A stretch of DNA of 64,000 nt from Cladorhizidae sp. MBARI D1340-BT2 (lineage: Eukaryota; Porifera; Demospongiae; Poecilosclerida; Cladorhizidae): assembly GCA_028752905.1 (NCBI GenBank), contig JAQNBH010000022.1:310001-374000 (forward strand). Reading direction: 5' to 3'. Shown here piece by piece: positions 23,201 to 36,800 of this stretch (the stretch's first letter is position 1; every line of letters begins with the position of its first letter). The notes beneath the pieces are model-generated. The model had not been told where the DNA came from. It saw only the letters and a program-made list of their open reading frames with translations, and did not search any database. Position numbers and translations under genes: made by a program.

Positions 23201-24743
23201 CAAAATTTTGAGTACTCTAAGCATTAGCAAGTTATGGTGATTTGAAGTGGTAAGGTTTGCGATCTTTCCTGGCGTTTTCCAGTTGCCAAAGCGGTGGCCT
23301 GCCAGTGAAAAACCACTACATTTATTGATAATCTGTTGACATGTTGCAGATAAGGGTCTTCTCTATCAGTTGACAAACTCTGGTACTTTGGTCTTGTTAA
23401 TTAGGACAGTTATGAATTGTACTCTTACTTGATGCTAAACATGTTAGCTTCGTAGATTATCCACACTTCACTGAATAGACTTGATGTATAGCTATTAAGA
23501 TAGGACCCTCTAAGTGCTCTCTCTTGATACCAAACATCCATATATTCTGCACACTTCACTGTAATGGACTTGCAAGATAGGTATCTCTCAGTGTTCTCTA
23601 TCTTGAGCTAAACATGTTAGCTTCATAGATTCTCCACACTTCACTGAATAGACTTGATATATAGCTCTATAGGTAGGCCTCTCTCTGTTCTCTCTCTTGA
23701 TACCAAACATCCGTATATTCTGCATACATAGAATCACAAGATAGGTTTCTCTATGTGTTCTCTATCTTGATGCTAAACAGGTTAGCTTCATAGATTCTCC
23801 ACACTACACTGTATAAACTTGATATATAGCTATTAAGATAGGTCTCTCCCTGTGCTCTCTGTTGATATCAAACATCCATAATATTCTGCACACTTCACTG
23901 TAATGGACTTTATATGATTCGAATGATAGGTTTCATTATGTGTTCTCTATCTTGATATTTGCCCTAATTGGGTCTATATGTTTTCTCATTTCCCCCCCAA
24001 AAATCTTGTTATTTTGCCGTAAAGCTCATAACATTTCTACACTTTACCCCAAAAAGATAATTTTTATATCACCGTATAGCCCTTCTAATTATCTGTCTTT
24101 TGTACGTGCCAAAATTTTGAGTACTCTAAGTATTAGCAAGTTATGGTGATTTGAAGTGGTAAGGTTTGCGATCTTTCCTGGCGTTTTCCAGTTGCCAAAG
24201 CGGTGGCCTGCCAGTGAAAAACCACTACATTTATTGATAATCTGTTGACATGTTGCAGATAAGGGCCTTCTCTATCAGTTGACAAACTCTGGGACTTTGG
24301 TCTTGTTAATTAGGGCAGTTATGAATTGTACTCTTACTTGATGCTAAACATGTTAGCTTCGTAGATTATCCACACTTCACTGAATAGACTTGATGTATAG
24401 CTATTAAGATAGGACTCTCTAAGTGCTCTCTCTTGATACCAAACATCCATATAATCTGCACACTTCACTGTAATGGACTTGCAAGATAGGTATCTCTCAG
24501 TGTTCTCTATCTTGAGCTAAACATGTTAGCTTCATAGATTCTCCACACTTCACTGAATAGACTTGATATATAGCTCTAAAGGTAGGCCTCTCTCTGTTCT
24601 CTCTTGATACCAAACATCCGTATATTCTGCATACATAGAATCACAAGATAGGTTTCTCTATGTGTTCTCTATCTTGATGCTAAACAGGTTAGCTTCATAG
24701 ATTCTCCACACTTCACTGTATAAACTTGATATATAGCTATTAA
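20201..24743 (+). repeat. Satellite array, block 4 (5 monomers)
   Basis: The first two monomers (20308, ~21217) match those that follow element 1 (AGAATAACAAGATAG, then TTTTGACGTAAAG) but lack an insertion at the end of the second. From ~22050 onward the array repeats the 14.4-17.0 kb series at an offset of 7,676 bp and ends in element 4. A GTTGGTATC variant at 22050 marks the start of that series. Confidence 0.97.
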
Positions 24744-24756
24744 CCGATTAAGCGCC
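24744..24756 (+). repeat. Left terminal inverted repeat, copy 4
   Basis: CCGATTAAGCGCC immediately after TTAA (24740-24743). Confidence 0.93.
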
Positions 24757-25318
24757 GACTTTCCTAGTACCCGCGGTGAAATTATTAACGATTTAATTAC
24801 TAATTTTTCCCTCGCTTATAGGACGTCAGCACAGGAAACCTCGTTCAATGGAAGCCCAGTGATTGCTCTACATCCTGATTTTTGAATGAAACCCAAGGAC
24901 CAAATATACAGCATTTGGCAAGCTTTTCAAAATTGAACCAAGACTTATATACCATATATTTGGGCATATTCATATAATTTGACACAGAATCAAGACAATA
25001 ACAATCCTAAAACTTCCTAAGACAAAACATTTTGAACAGACAATATATGAATCGAATATTTGAATAGAAAAAGTATGTGTGTGTGGGTAGAATGTGGGTG
25101 GGTAATTTGATGAAGAAGAATGAAGGAGAGTGAGAGAGTAGCATTGTAATACATGTTGTGTGTGTGTGTAGAAGGGCAAGACCAGGCTCTATCAACACTT
25201 CCCAGGCATCTAGAACACAAAGACACAACAATAGAGAAAAATGCATTATTAGACACAAGTATCCACACTTTTTACCAAGAGGCACGCACATACACCATAC
25301 ACAACTTATATTTCATGG

Positions 25319-27667
25319 TCACGAGAACAAAGAGAATACATGCAACACTAATATTCCACCAAGGTATGATACGGTCAGATCCAATGCACAAATGAACCTA
25401 CAGTAACCACACTCATTTAGGCTCGAACCATTTTTATGCACACCAAACAGAAGTAGAAGGGGGAAATGACCTAGTTGCAAATTGAGACGTTCTAGCTGAG
25501 ATGTAGGAAACATACAAGGCAGCGAGAAGAATAGGAACCAATCAATGTTTTTACTAAGCTAATCCGAAGATCTAAATAACTATCCTGCCTCTTATGTAGA
25601 GAAGTGTTTGAAAAAGGAAACAGATAAAGGCATTCAATAAAGGCGTTAAAAAAACAACCTTCTACCAGAGCAGACCAAAGAATGGGCTACTACAATTTCG
25701 GTAGAAAATCAAAGAGATGGTGGAAGGGGGTGTTTGCATATTTGGTAGACACCCCTCATGAATGATTGATAATCAGGTAAACAGGGAGGGGGGCAAGACA
25801 CATACAGTCGAGAACTGATGATGTTTCACAGTTGGTTGTTGTCCTTGCCACAAAGCTGCATGCATATTAGTCATCATGTCAATCACACCCTTGTCTACCC
25901 ACTAAAGCCAGGAGTGAACTATTTGATCTGTAATCATATTTTCCTCTATTCTTCCACTTTGTAAGTAACTCCTTAGGAAAGTTTTTCCTATTAGGCCTAG
26001 CTGTGCCACATGCACCAACCCCTCTAATAGTCTGCGTGTGAAATAAATTAGGAAATAAATTAGGACTTGTATAAAAGTTATCCATGTATACCTGAAAGTT
26101 CTTGTGCTCAAATCCCTCCAACAAATCTAACACTACCCGACTACACAAACCTGTACTATCTCCTGTTTCCACATTCTTCCCAGTATAAATTTGTAATCGA
26201 TAAATATAACCATTCCTTGCATCCAAAAGCACAAATACTTTTATGCCCCATTTCGTAGGCTCATCCTTCATATATTGCTTGAAGCCAAGCCTCCCTTGAT
26301 AGGGAATCATGGCTTCATCAATGCTAAGCTCCTGATGCAAACAATACTCGCTTTCAAAGCTTATACAGCCTATCATAATTGGGATTACCAGATGTTACCT
26401 GTGAGCTAGCAATGGAGTTGACATGCATGTAGCCGCATCAACTGCCTAAACCTCCAAAGGGGCATTACTCTACTCACCAAACTACATGACAAATCAGGAT
26501 ATTCACAAGACCAGTACATGTCTATAAGGGGAAGTTTTGAAATGCCCATAACAATCAAAAGTTCTACAAAAGCCTCCATTTCTTCTTCACATGTATCATG
26601 CCAATTATGGGGGAGCCCCACCCTAGAAACATACATATTAGTCTCTCTCACATGGAGGTCCCACACATCAACAGTTAAAAAAAAAGATAAAAAGCACCTA
26701 GTAACGAACTTGTTACACCGAGCAAAGCTGAGTTTGGGCCAGAATTGTCTCTTTTTTTCTCCAGCGACCTTCGACTTGATAACTTGTGCTAGTGAGCGAG
26801 CCTTACTACTACAAACTCGGGACTGGGCCTGCCTATTACCAGTACCTTGTGGTGGTGGACTACATGAACCTCTACTCTAGCACCACACCTCACATTCTCT
26901 GTAACACATAAATATGTATACAAACAAATATTCAAATATCAATTTTGATAACTTACTTATTCCAGAAGAGTCCCCTGTAGCAGATTGTAAGGACGGAGGG
27001 TCAGTAGATAGTAAGGATGGAGGGTCAGTAGATGGTAAGGATGGAGGGTCAGTAGATGGTAATAAGGATGGAGGGTCAGTAGATGGTAAGGAAGGAGTGT
27101 TCAAATGGTCACTCTCTTCTTCAGAGGCTGAAAGGAAATATATAATAGTAACTCTACAAAATTTCCTTTGTACCAACCTACACTAAGTCCAGAGCTCCCA
27201 CAAGTAGATGGTAACAATGGATCACCTTCATCTACAACGGACTGCCAAGAAAGAAAAGTTGATAACATAAACCTTAGACGAACGTTTTTTTTGAAAATTC
27301 AAATTCAAATTTGATAAGTAATAAAAAAGCTCAACCTACATTTATGGCTATAACTAATCTTCTTCAACTGCTACGTTAGAAATATTTATATCCTCAAAAA
27401 ACACAAGAATAGGCAACAGTTTGGTTAGTGAATTATCTCAGAAGATTGTGGAATACAATGGCAACCAAGCGCTAAGGTAGAAACAAACATACCATCGAGA
27501 AATCCTTCCACCCGAGCATTTTGACTTAGAGCCAGGGGATCCAGGGCACAACCATAGTAGGCATATATCTCTGGCCTTCTTTCCCACCAGAATCCGAGCC
27601 AGAGCCGCTAGTGTCGTCGTCAAAAAGAAGAAAAGTTACTTCGTACAAAACAAAGCATCCTCGCCAT
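25319..27667 (-). pseudogene. Degenerate piggyBac transposase, copy 4
   Basis: Same decayed gene. The main open stretch is 26376-25879, the VRETN fragment 26666-26406, and the inverted block 25661-25749. Its two private substitutions fall in the N-terminal region, between the acidic stretch and the start, possibly intronic. Confidence 0.88.
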
Positions 27668-27863
27668 CTTGAAAACCGAAGTTATGAGCAAAAAGCGGGG
27701 CGCGGCCGACACATTTAGCAGCACGTATAAATGACGTTTTTAGAATAATTCAGCATTCTTTTGGGCATGTGCAGCAACAAGAATTTGGCACTTAGTTCAA
27801 ATATATTTTTTTATATAATTTTTTTCGCGAGTCCGATTTCCTTTTGCGCCATATGGCGCTTAT

Positions 27864-27876
27864 GGCGCTTAATCGG
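27864..27876 (-). repeat. Right terminal inverted repeat, copy 4
   Basis: GGCGCTTAATCGG immediately before TTAA (27877-27880). Confidence 0.93.
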
Positions 27877-30800
27877 TTAAGATAGGTCTCTCCCTGTGCT
27901 CTCTGTTGATATCAAACATCCATAATATTCTGCACACTTCACTGTAATGGACTTGATATGATTCGAATGATAGGTTTCATTATGTGTTCTCTATCTTGAT
28001 ATTTGCCCTAATTTGGTCTATATGTTTTCTTATTTCCCCCCCAAAAATCTTGTTATTTTGCCGTAAAGCTCATAACTTTTCTACACTTTATCCAAAAAAG
28101 ATAATTTTTATATCACCGGATAGCCCTTCTAATTATCTGTCTTTTGTACGTGCTAAAATTTTGAGTACTCTAAGTATTAGCAAGTTATGGTGATTTGAAT
28201 TGGTAAGGTTTGCGATCTTTCCTGGCGTTTTCCAGTTGCCAAAGCGGTGGCCTGCCAGTGAAAAACCACTACATTTATTGATAATCTGTTGACATGTTGC
28301 AGATAAGGGCCTTCTCTATCAGTTGACAAACTCTGGGACTTTGGTCTTGTTAATTAGGGCAGTTATGAATTGTACTCTTACTTGATGCTAAACATGTTAG
28401 CTTCGTAGATTATCCACACTTCACTGAATAGACTTGATGTATAGCTATTAAGATAGGACTCTCTAAGTGCTCTCTCTTGATACCAAACATCCATATATTC
28501 TGCACACTTCACTGTAATGGACTTGCAAGATAGGTATCTCTCAGTGTTCTCTATCTTGAGCTAAACATGTTAGCTTCATAGATTCTCCACACTTCACTGA
28601 ATAGACTTGATATATAGCTCTAAAGGTAGGCCTCTCTCTGTTCTCTCTCTTGATACCAAACATCCGTATATTCTGCATACATAGAATCACAAGATAGGTT
28701 TCTCTATGTGTTCTCTATCTTGATGCTAAACAGGTTAGCTTCATTGATTATCCACACTTCACTGTATAAACTTGATATATAGCTATTAAGATAGGTCTCT
28801 CCCTGTGCTCTCTGTTGATATCAAACATCCATAATATTCTGCATACTTCACTGTAATGGACTTGATATGATTCGAATGATAGGTTTCATTATGTGTTCTC
28901 TATCTTGATATTTGCCCTAATTTGGTCTATATGTTTCTCATTTCCCCCCCAAAAATCTTGTTATTTTGCCGTAAAGCTCATAACTTTTCTACACTTTACC
29001 CAAAAAAGATAATTTTTATATCACCGGATAGCCCTTCTAATTATCTGTCTTTTGTACGTGCCAAAATTTTGAGTACTCTAAGCATTAGCAAGTTATGGTG
29101 ATTTAAAGTGGTAAGGTTTGCGATCTTTCCTGGCGTTTTCCAGTTGCCAAAGCGGTGGCCTGCCAGTGAAAAACCACTACATTTATTGATAATCTGTTGA
29201 CATGTTGCAGATAAGGGTCTTCTCTATCAGTTGACAAACTCTGGTACTTTGGTCTTGTTAATTAGGGCAGTTATGAATTGTACTCTTACTTGATGCTAAA
29301 CATGTTAGCTTCGTAGATTATCCACACTTCACTGAATAGACTTGATGTATAGCTATTAAGATAGGACTCTCTAAGTGCTCTCTCTTGATACCAAACATCC
29401 ATATATTCTGCACACTTCACTGTAATGGACTTGCAAGATAGGTATCTCTCAGTGTTCTCTATCTTGAGCTAAACATGTTAGCTTCATAGATTCTCCACAC
29501 TTCACTGAATAGACTTGATATATAGCTCTAAAGGTAGGCCTCTCTCTGTTCTCTCTCTTGATACCAAACATCCGTATATTCTGCATACATAGAATCACAA
29601 GATAGGTTTCTCTATGTGTTCTCTATCTTGATGCTAAACAGGTTAGCTTCATAGATTCTCCACACTTCACTGTATAAACTTGATATATAGCTATTAAGAT
29701 AGGTCTCTCCCTGTGCTCTCTGTTGATATCAAACATCCATAATATTCTGCACACTTCACTGTAATGGACTTGATATGATTCGAATGATAGGTTTCATTAT
29801 GTGTTCTCTATCTTGATATTTGCCCTAATTGGGTCTATATGTTTCTCATTTCCCCCCCAAAAATCTTGTTATTTTGCCGTAAAGCTCATAACTTTTCTAC
29901 ACTTTACCCCAAAAAGATAATTTTTATATCACCGGATAGCCCTTCTAATTATCTGTCTTTTGTACGTGCCAAAATTTTGAGTACTCTAAGCATTAGCAAG
30001 TTATGGTGATTTGAAGTGGTAAGGTTTGCGATCTTTCCTGGCGTTTTCCAGTTGCCAAAGCGGTGGCCTGCCAGTGAAAAACCACTACATTTATTGATAA
30101 TCTGTTGACATGTTGCAGATAAGGGTCTTCTCTATCAGTTGACAAACTCTGGTACTTTGGTCTTGTTAATTAGGACAGTTATGAATTGTACTCTTACTTG
30201 ATGCTAAACATGTTAGCTTCGTAGATTATCCACACTTCACTGAATAGACTTGATGTATAGCTATTAAGATAGGACCCTCTAAGTGCTCTCTCTTGATACC
30301 AAACATCCATATATTCTGCACACTTCACTGTAATGGACTTGCAAGATAGGTATCTCTCAGTGTTCTCTATCTTGAGCTAAACATGTTAGCTTCATAGATT
30401 CTCCACACTTCACTGAATAGACTTGATATATAGCTCTATAGGTAGGCCTCTCTCTGTTCTCTCTCTTGATACCAAACATCCGTATATTCTGCATACATAG
30501 AATCACAAGATAGGTTTCTCTATGTGTTCTCTATCTTGATGCTAAACAGGTTAGCTTCATAGATTCTCCACACTACACTGTATAAACTTGATATATAGCT
30601 ATTAAGATAGGTCTCTCCCTGTGCTCTCTGTTGATATCAAACATCCATAATATTCTGCACACTTCACTGTAATGGACTTTATATGATTCGAATGATAGGT
30701 TTCATTATGTGTTCTCTATCTTGATATTTGCCCTAATTGGGTCTATATGTTTTCTCATTTCCCCCCCAAAAATCTTGTTATTTTGCCGTAAAGCTCATAA

Positions 30801-33800
30801 CATTTCTACACTTTACCCCAAAAAGATAATTTTTATATCACCGTATAGCCCTTCTAATTATCTGTCTTTTGTACGTGCCAAAATTTTGAGTACTCTAAGT
30901 ATTAGCAAGTTATGGTGATTTGAAGTGGTAAGGTTTGCGATCTTTCCTGGCGTTTTCCAGTTGCCAAAGCGGTGGCCTGCCAGTGAAAAACCACTACATT
31001 TATTGATAATCTGTTGACATGTTGCAGATAAGGGCCTTCTCTATCAGTTGACAAACTCTGGGACTTTGGTCTTGTTAATTAGGGCAGTTATGAATTGTAC
31101 TCTTACTTGATGCTAAACATGTTAGCTTCGTAGATTATCCACACTTCACTGAATAGACTTGATGTATAGCTATTAAGATAGGACTCTCTAAGTGCTCTCT
31201 CTTGATACCAAACATCCATATAATCTGCACACTTCACTGTAATGGACTTGCAAGATAGGTATCTCTCAGTGTTCTCTATCTTGAGCTAAACATGTTAGCT
31301 TCATAGATTCTCCACACTTCACTGAATAGACTTGATATATAGCTCTAAAGGTAGGCCTCTCTCTGTTCTCTCTCTTGATACCAAACATCCGTATATTCTG
31401 CATACATAGAATCACAAGATAGGTTTCTCTATGTGTTCTCTATCTTGATGCTAAACAGGTTAGCTTCATAGATTCTCCACACTTCACTGTATAAACTTGA
31501 TATATAGCTATTAAGATAGGTCTCTCCCTGTGCTCTCTGTTGATATCAAACATCCATAATATTCTGCACACTTCACTGTAATGGACTTGATATGATTCGA
31601 ATGATAGGTTTCATTATGTGTTCTCTATCTTGATATTTGCCCTAATTTGGTCTATATGTTTCTCATTTTCCCCCCAAAAATCTTGTTATTTTGCCGTAAA
31701 GCTCATAACTTTCTACACTTTACCCCAAAAAGATAATCTTTATATCACCGGATAGCCCTTCTAATTATCTGTCTTTTGTACGTGCCAAAATTTTGAGTAC
31801 TCTAAGCATTAGCAAGTTATGGTGATTTGAAGTGGTAAGGTTTGCGATCTTTCCTGGCGTTTTCCAGTTGCCAAAGCGGTGGCCTGCCAGTGAAAAACCA
31901 CTACATTTATTGATAATCTGTTGACATGTTGCAGATAAGGGTCTTCTCTATCAGTTGACAAACTCTGGTACTTTGGTCTTGTTAATTAGGACAGTTATGA
32001 ATTGTACTCTTACTTGATGCTAAACATGTTAGCTTCGTAGATTATCCACACTTCACTGAATAGACTTGATGTATAGCTATTAAGATAGGACTCTCTAAGT
32101 GCTCTCTCTTGATACCAAACATCCATATATTCTGCACACTTCACTGTAATGGACTTGCAAGATAGGTATCTCTCAGTGTTCTCTATCTTGAGCTAAATAT
32201 GTTAGCTTCATAGATTCTCCACACTTCACTGAATAGACTTGATATATAGCTCTAAAGGTAGGCCTCTCTCTGTTCTCTCTCTTGATACCAAACATCCGTA
32301 TATTCTGCATACATAGAATCACAAGATAGGTTTCTCTATGTGTTCTCTATCTTGATGCTAAACAGGTTAGCTTCATAGATTCTCCACACTTCACTGTATA
32401 AACTTGATATATAGCTATTAAGATAGGTCTCTCCCTGTGCTCTCTGTTGATATCAAACATCCATAATATTCTGCACACTTCACTGTAATGGACTTGATAT
32501 GATTCGAATGATAGGTTTCATTATGTGTTCTCTATCTTGATATTTGCCCTAATTGGGTCTATATGTTTCTCATTTCCCCCCCAAAAATCTTGTTATTTTG
32601 CCGTAAAGCTCATAACTTTTCTACACTTTACCCAAAAAAGATAATTTTTATATCACCGGATAGCCCTTCTAATTATCTGTCTTTTGTACGTGCCAAAATT
32701 TTGAGTACTCTAAGCATTAGCAAGTTATGGTGATTTGAAGTGGTAAGGTTTGCGATCTTTCCTGGCGTTTTCCAGTTGCCAAAGCGGTGGCCTGCCAGTG
32801 AAAAACCACTACATTTATTGATAATCTGTTGACATGTTGCAGATAAGGGTCTTCTCTATCAGTTGACAAACTCTGGTACTTTGGTCTTGTTAATTAGGAC
32901 AGTTATGAATTGTACTCTTACTTGATGCTAAACATGTTAGCTTCGTAGATTATCCACACTTCACTGAATAGACTTGATGTATAGCTATTAAGATAGGACC
33001 CTCTAAGTGCTCTCTCTTGATACCAAACATCCATATATTCTGCACACTTCACTGTAATGGACTTGCAAGATAGGTATCTCTCAGTGTTCTCTATCTTGAG
33101 CTAAACATGTTAGCTTCATAGATTCTCCACACTTCACTGAATAGACTTGATATATAGCTCTATAGGTAGGCCTCTCTCTGTTCTCTCTCTTGATACCAAA
33201 CATCCGTATATTCTGCATACATAGAATCACAAGATAGGTTTCTCTATGTGTTCTCTATCTTGATGCTAAACAGGTTAGCTTCATAGATTCTCCACACTAC
33301 ACTGTATAAACTTGATATATAGCTATTAAGATAGGTCTCTCCCTGTGCTCTCTGTTGATATCAAACATCCATAATATTCTGCACACTTCACTGTAATGGA
33401 CTTTATATGATTCGAATGATAGGTTTCATTATGTGTTCTCTATCTTGATATTTGCCCTAATTGGGTCTATATGTTTTCTCATTTCCCCCCCAAAAATCTT
33501 GTTATTTTGCCGTAAAGCTCATAACATTTCTACACTTTACCCCAAAAAGATAATTTTTATATCACCGTATAGCCCTTCTAATTATCTGTCTTTTGTACGT
33601 GCCAAAATTTTGAGTACTCTAAGTATTAGCAAGTTATGGTGATTTGAAGTGGTAAGGTTTGCGATCTTTCCTGGCGTTTTCCAGTTGCCAAAGCGGTGGC
33701 CTGCCAGTGAAAAACCACTACATTTATTGATAATCTGTTGACATGTTGCAGATAAGGGCCTTCTCTATCAGTTGACAAACTCTGGGACTTTGGTCTTGTT

Positions 33801-36800
33801 AATTAGGGCAGTTATGAATTGTACTCTTACTTGATGCTAAACATGTTAGCTTCGTAGATTATCCACACTTCACTGAATAGACTTGATGTATAGCTATTAA
33901 GATAGGACTCTCTAAGTGCTCTCTCTTGATACCAAACATCCATATAATCTGCACACTTCACTGTAATGGACTTGCAAGATAGGTATCTCTCAGTGTTCTC
34001 TATCTTGAGCTAAACATGTTAGCTTCATAGATTCTCCACACTTCACTGAATAGACTTGATATATAGCTCTAAAGGTAGGCCTCTCTCTGTTCTCTCTCTT
34101 GATACCAAACATCCGTATATTCTGCATACATAGAATCACAAGATAGGTTTCTCTATGTGTTCTCTATCTTGATGCTAAACAGGTTAGCTTCATAGATTCT
34201 CCACACTTCACTGTATAAACTTGATATATAGCTATTAAGATAGGTCTCTCCCTGTGCTCTCTGTTGATATCAAACATCCATAATATTCTGCACACTTCAC
34301 TGTAATGGACTTGATATGATTCGAATGATAGGTTTCATTATGTGTTCTCTATCTTGATATTTGCCCTAATTTGGTCTATATGTTTCTCATTTCCCCCCCA
34401 AAAATCTTGTTATTTTGCCGTAAAGCTCATAACTTTTCTACACTTTAACCCAAAAAGATAATTTTATATCACCGGATAGCCCTTCTAATTATCTGTCTTT
34501 TGTATGTGCCAAAATTTTGAGTACTCTAAGCATTAGCAAGTTATGGTGATTTGAAGTGGTAAGGTTTGCGATCTTTCCTGGCGTTTTCCAGTTGCCAAAG
34601 CGGTGGCCTGCCAGTGAAAAACCACTACATTTATTGATAATCTGTTGACATGTTGCAGATAAGGGTCTTCTCTATCAGTTGACAAACTCTGGTACTTTGG
34701 TCTTGTTAATTAGGGCAGATATGAATTGTACTCTTACTTGATGCTAAACATGTTAGCTTCGTAGATTATCCACACTTCACTGAATAGACTTGATGTATAG
34801 CTATTAAGATAGGACTCTCTAAGTGCTCTCTCTTGATACCAAACATCCATATATTCTGCACACTTCACTGTAATGGACTTGCAAGATAGGTATCTCTCAG
34901 TGTTCTCTATCTTGAGCTAAACATGTTAGCTTCATAGATTCTCCACACTTCACTGAATAGACTTGATATATAGCTCTAAAGGTAGGCCTCTCACTGTTCT
35001 CTCTCTTGATACCAAACATCCGTATATTCTGCATACATAGAATCACAAGATAGGTTTCTCTGTGTTCTCTATCTTGATGCTAAACAGGTTAGCTTCATAG
35101 ATTATCCACACTTCACTGTATAAACTTGATATATAGCTATTAAGATAGGTCTCTCCCTGTGCTCTCTGTTGATATCAAACATCCATAATATTCTGCACAC
35201 TTCACTGTAATGGACTTGATATGATTCGAATGATAGGTTTCATTATGTGTTCTCTATCTTGATATTTGCCCTAATTTGGTCTATATGTTTCTCATTTTTC
35301 CACCAAAAATCTTGTTATTTTGCCGTAAAGCTCATAACTTTTCTACACTTTACCCAAAAAAGATAATTTTTATATCACCGGATAGCCCTTCTAATTATCT
35401 GTCTTTTGTACGTGCCAAAATTTTGAGTACTCTAAGCATTAGCAAGTTATGTTGATTTGAAGTGGTAAGGTTTGCGATCTTTCCTGGCGTTTTCCAGTTG
35501 CCAAAGCGGTGGCCTGCCAGTGAAAAACCACTACATTTATTGATAATCTGTTGACATGTTGCAGATAAGGGCCTTCTCTATCAGTTGACAAACTCTGGTA
35601 CTTTGGTCTTGTTAATTAGGGCAGTTATGAATTGTACTCTTACTTGATGCTAAACATGTTAGCTTCGTAGATTATCCACACTTCACTGAATAGACTTGAT
35701 GTATAGCTATTAAGATAGGACTCTCTAAGTGCTCTCTCTTGATACCAAACATCCATATATTCTGCACACTTCACTGTAATGGACTTGCAAGATAGGTATC
35801 TCTCAGTGTTCTCTATCTTGAGCTAAACATGTTAGCTTCATAGATTCTCCACACTTCAGTGAATAGACTTGATATATAGCTCTAAAGGTAGGCCTCTCTC
35901 TGTTCTCTCTCTTGATACCAAACATCCGTATATTCTGCATACATAGAATCACAAGATAGGTTTCTCTATGTGTTCTCTATCTTGATGCTAAACAGGTTAG
36001 CTTCATAGATTCTCCACACTTCACTGTATAAACTTGATATATAGCTATTAAGATAGGTCTCTCCCTGTGCTCTCTGTTGATATCAAACATCCATAATATT
36101 CTGCACACTTCACTGTAATGGACTTGATATGATTCGAATGATAGGTTTCATTATGTGTTCTCTATCTTGATATTTGCCCTAATTGGGTCTATATGTTTTC
36201 TCATTTCCCCCCCAAAAATCTTGTTATTTTGCCGTAAAGCTCATAACATTTCTACACTTTACCCAAAAAAGATAATTTTTATATCACCGGATAGCCCTTC
36301 TAATTATCTGTCTTTTATACGTGCCAAAATTTTGAGTACTCTAAGTATTAGCAAGTTATGGTGATTTGAAGTGGTAAGGTTTGCGATCTTTCCTGGCGTT
36401 TTCCAGTTGCCAAAGCGGTGGCCTGCCAGTGAAAAACCACTACATTTATTGATAATCTGTTGACATGTTGCAGATAAGGGCCTTCTCTATCAGTTGACAA
36501 ACTCTGGGACTTTGGTCTTGTTAATTAGGGCAGTTATGAATTGTACTCTTACTTGATGCTAAACATGTTAGCTTCGTAGATTATCCACACTTCACTGAAT
36601 AGACTTGATGTATAGCTATTAAGATAGGACTCTCTAAGTGCTCTCTCTTGATACCAAACATCCATATATTCTGCACACTTCACTGTAATGGACTTGCAAG
36701 ATGGGTATCTCTCAGTGTTCTCTATCTTGAGCTAAACATGTTAGCTTCATAGATTCTCCACACTTCACTGAATAGACTTGATATATAGCTCTAAAGGTAG

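Larger units (their letters stand above)
24744..27876 (-). mobile_element. piggyBac-type DNA transposon, copy 4 (3,133 bp)
   Basis: Flanked by TTAA at 24740-24743 and 27877-27880. Private changes: A for C at 27234 and T for C at 27429. Its immediate downstream monomer also has private changes (TTCTTATTT near 28030, GAATTGG near 28200). Confidence 0.95.
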
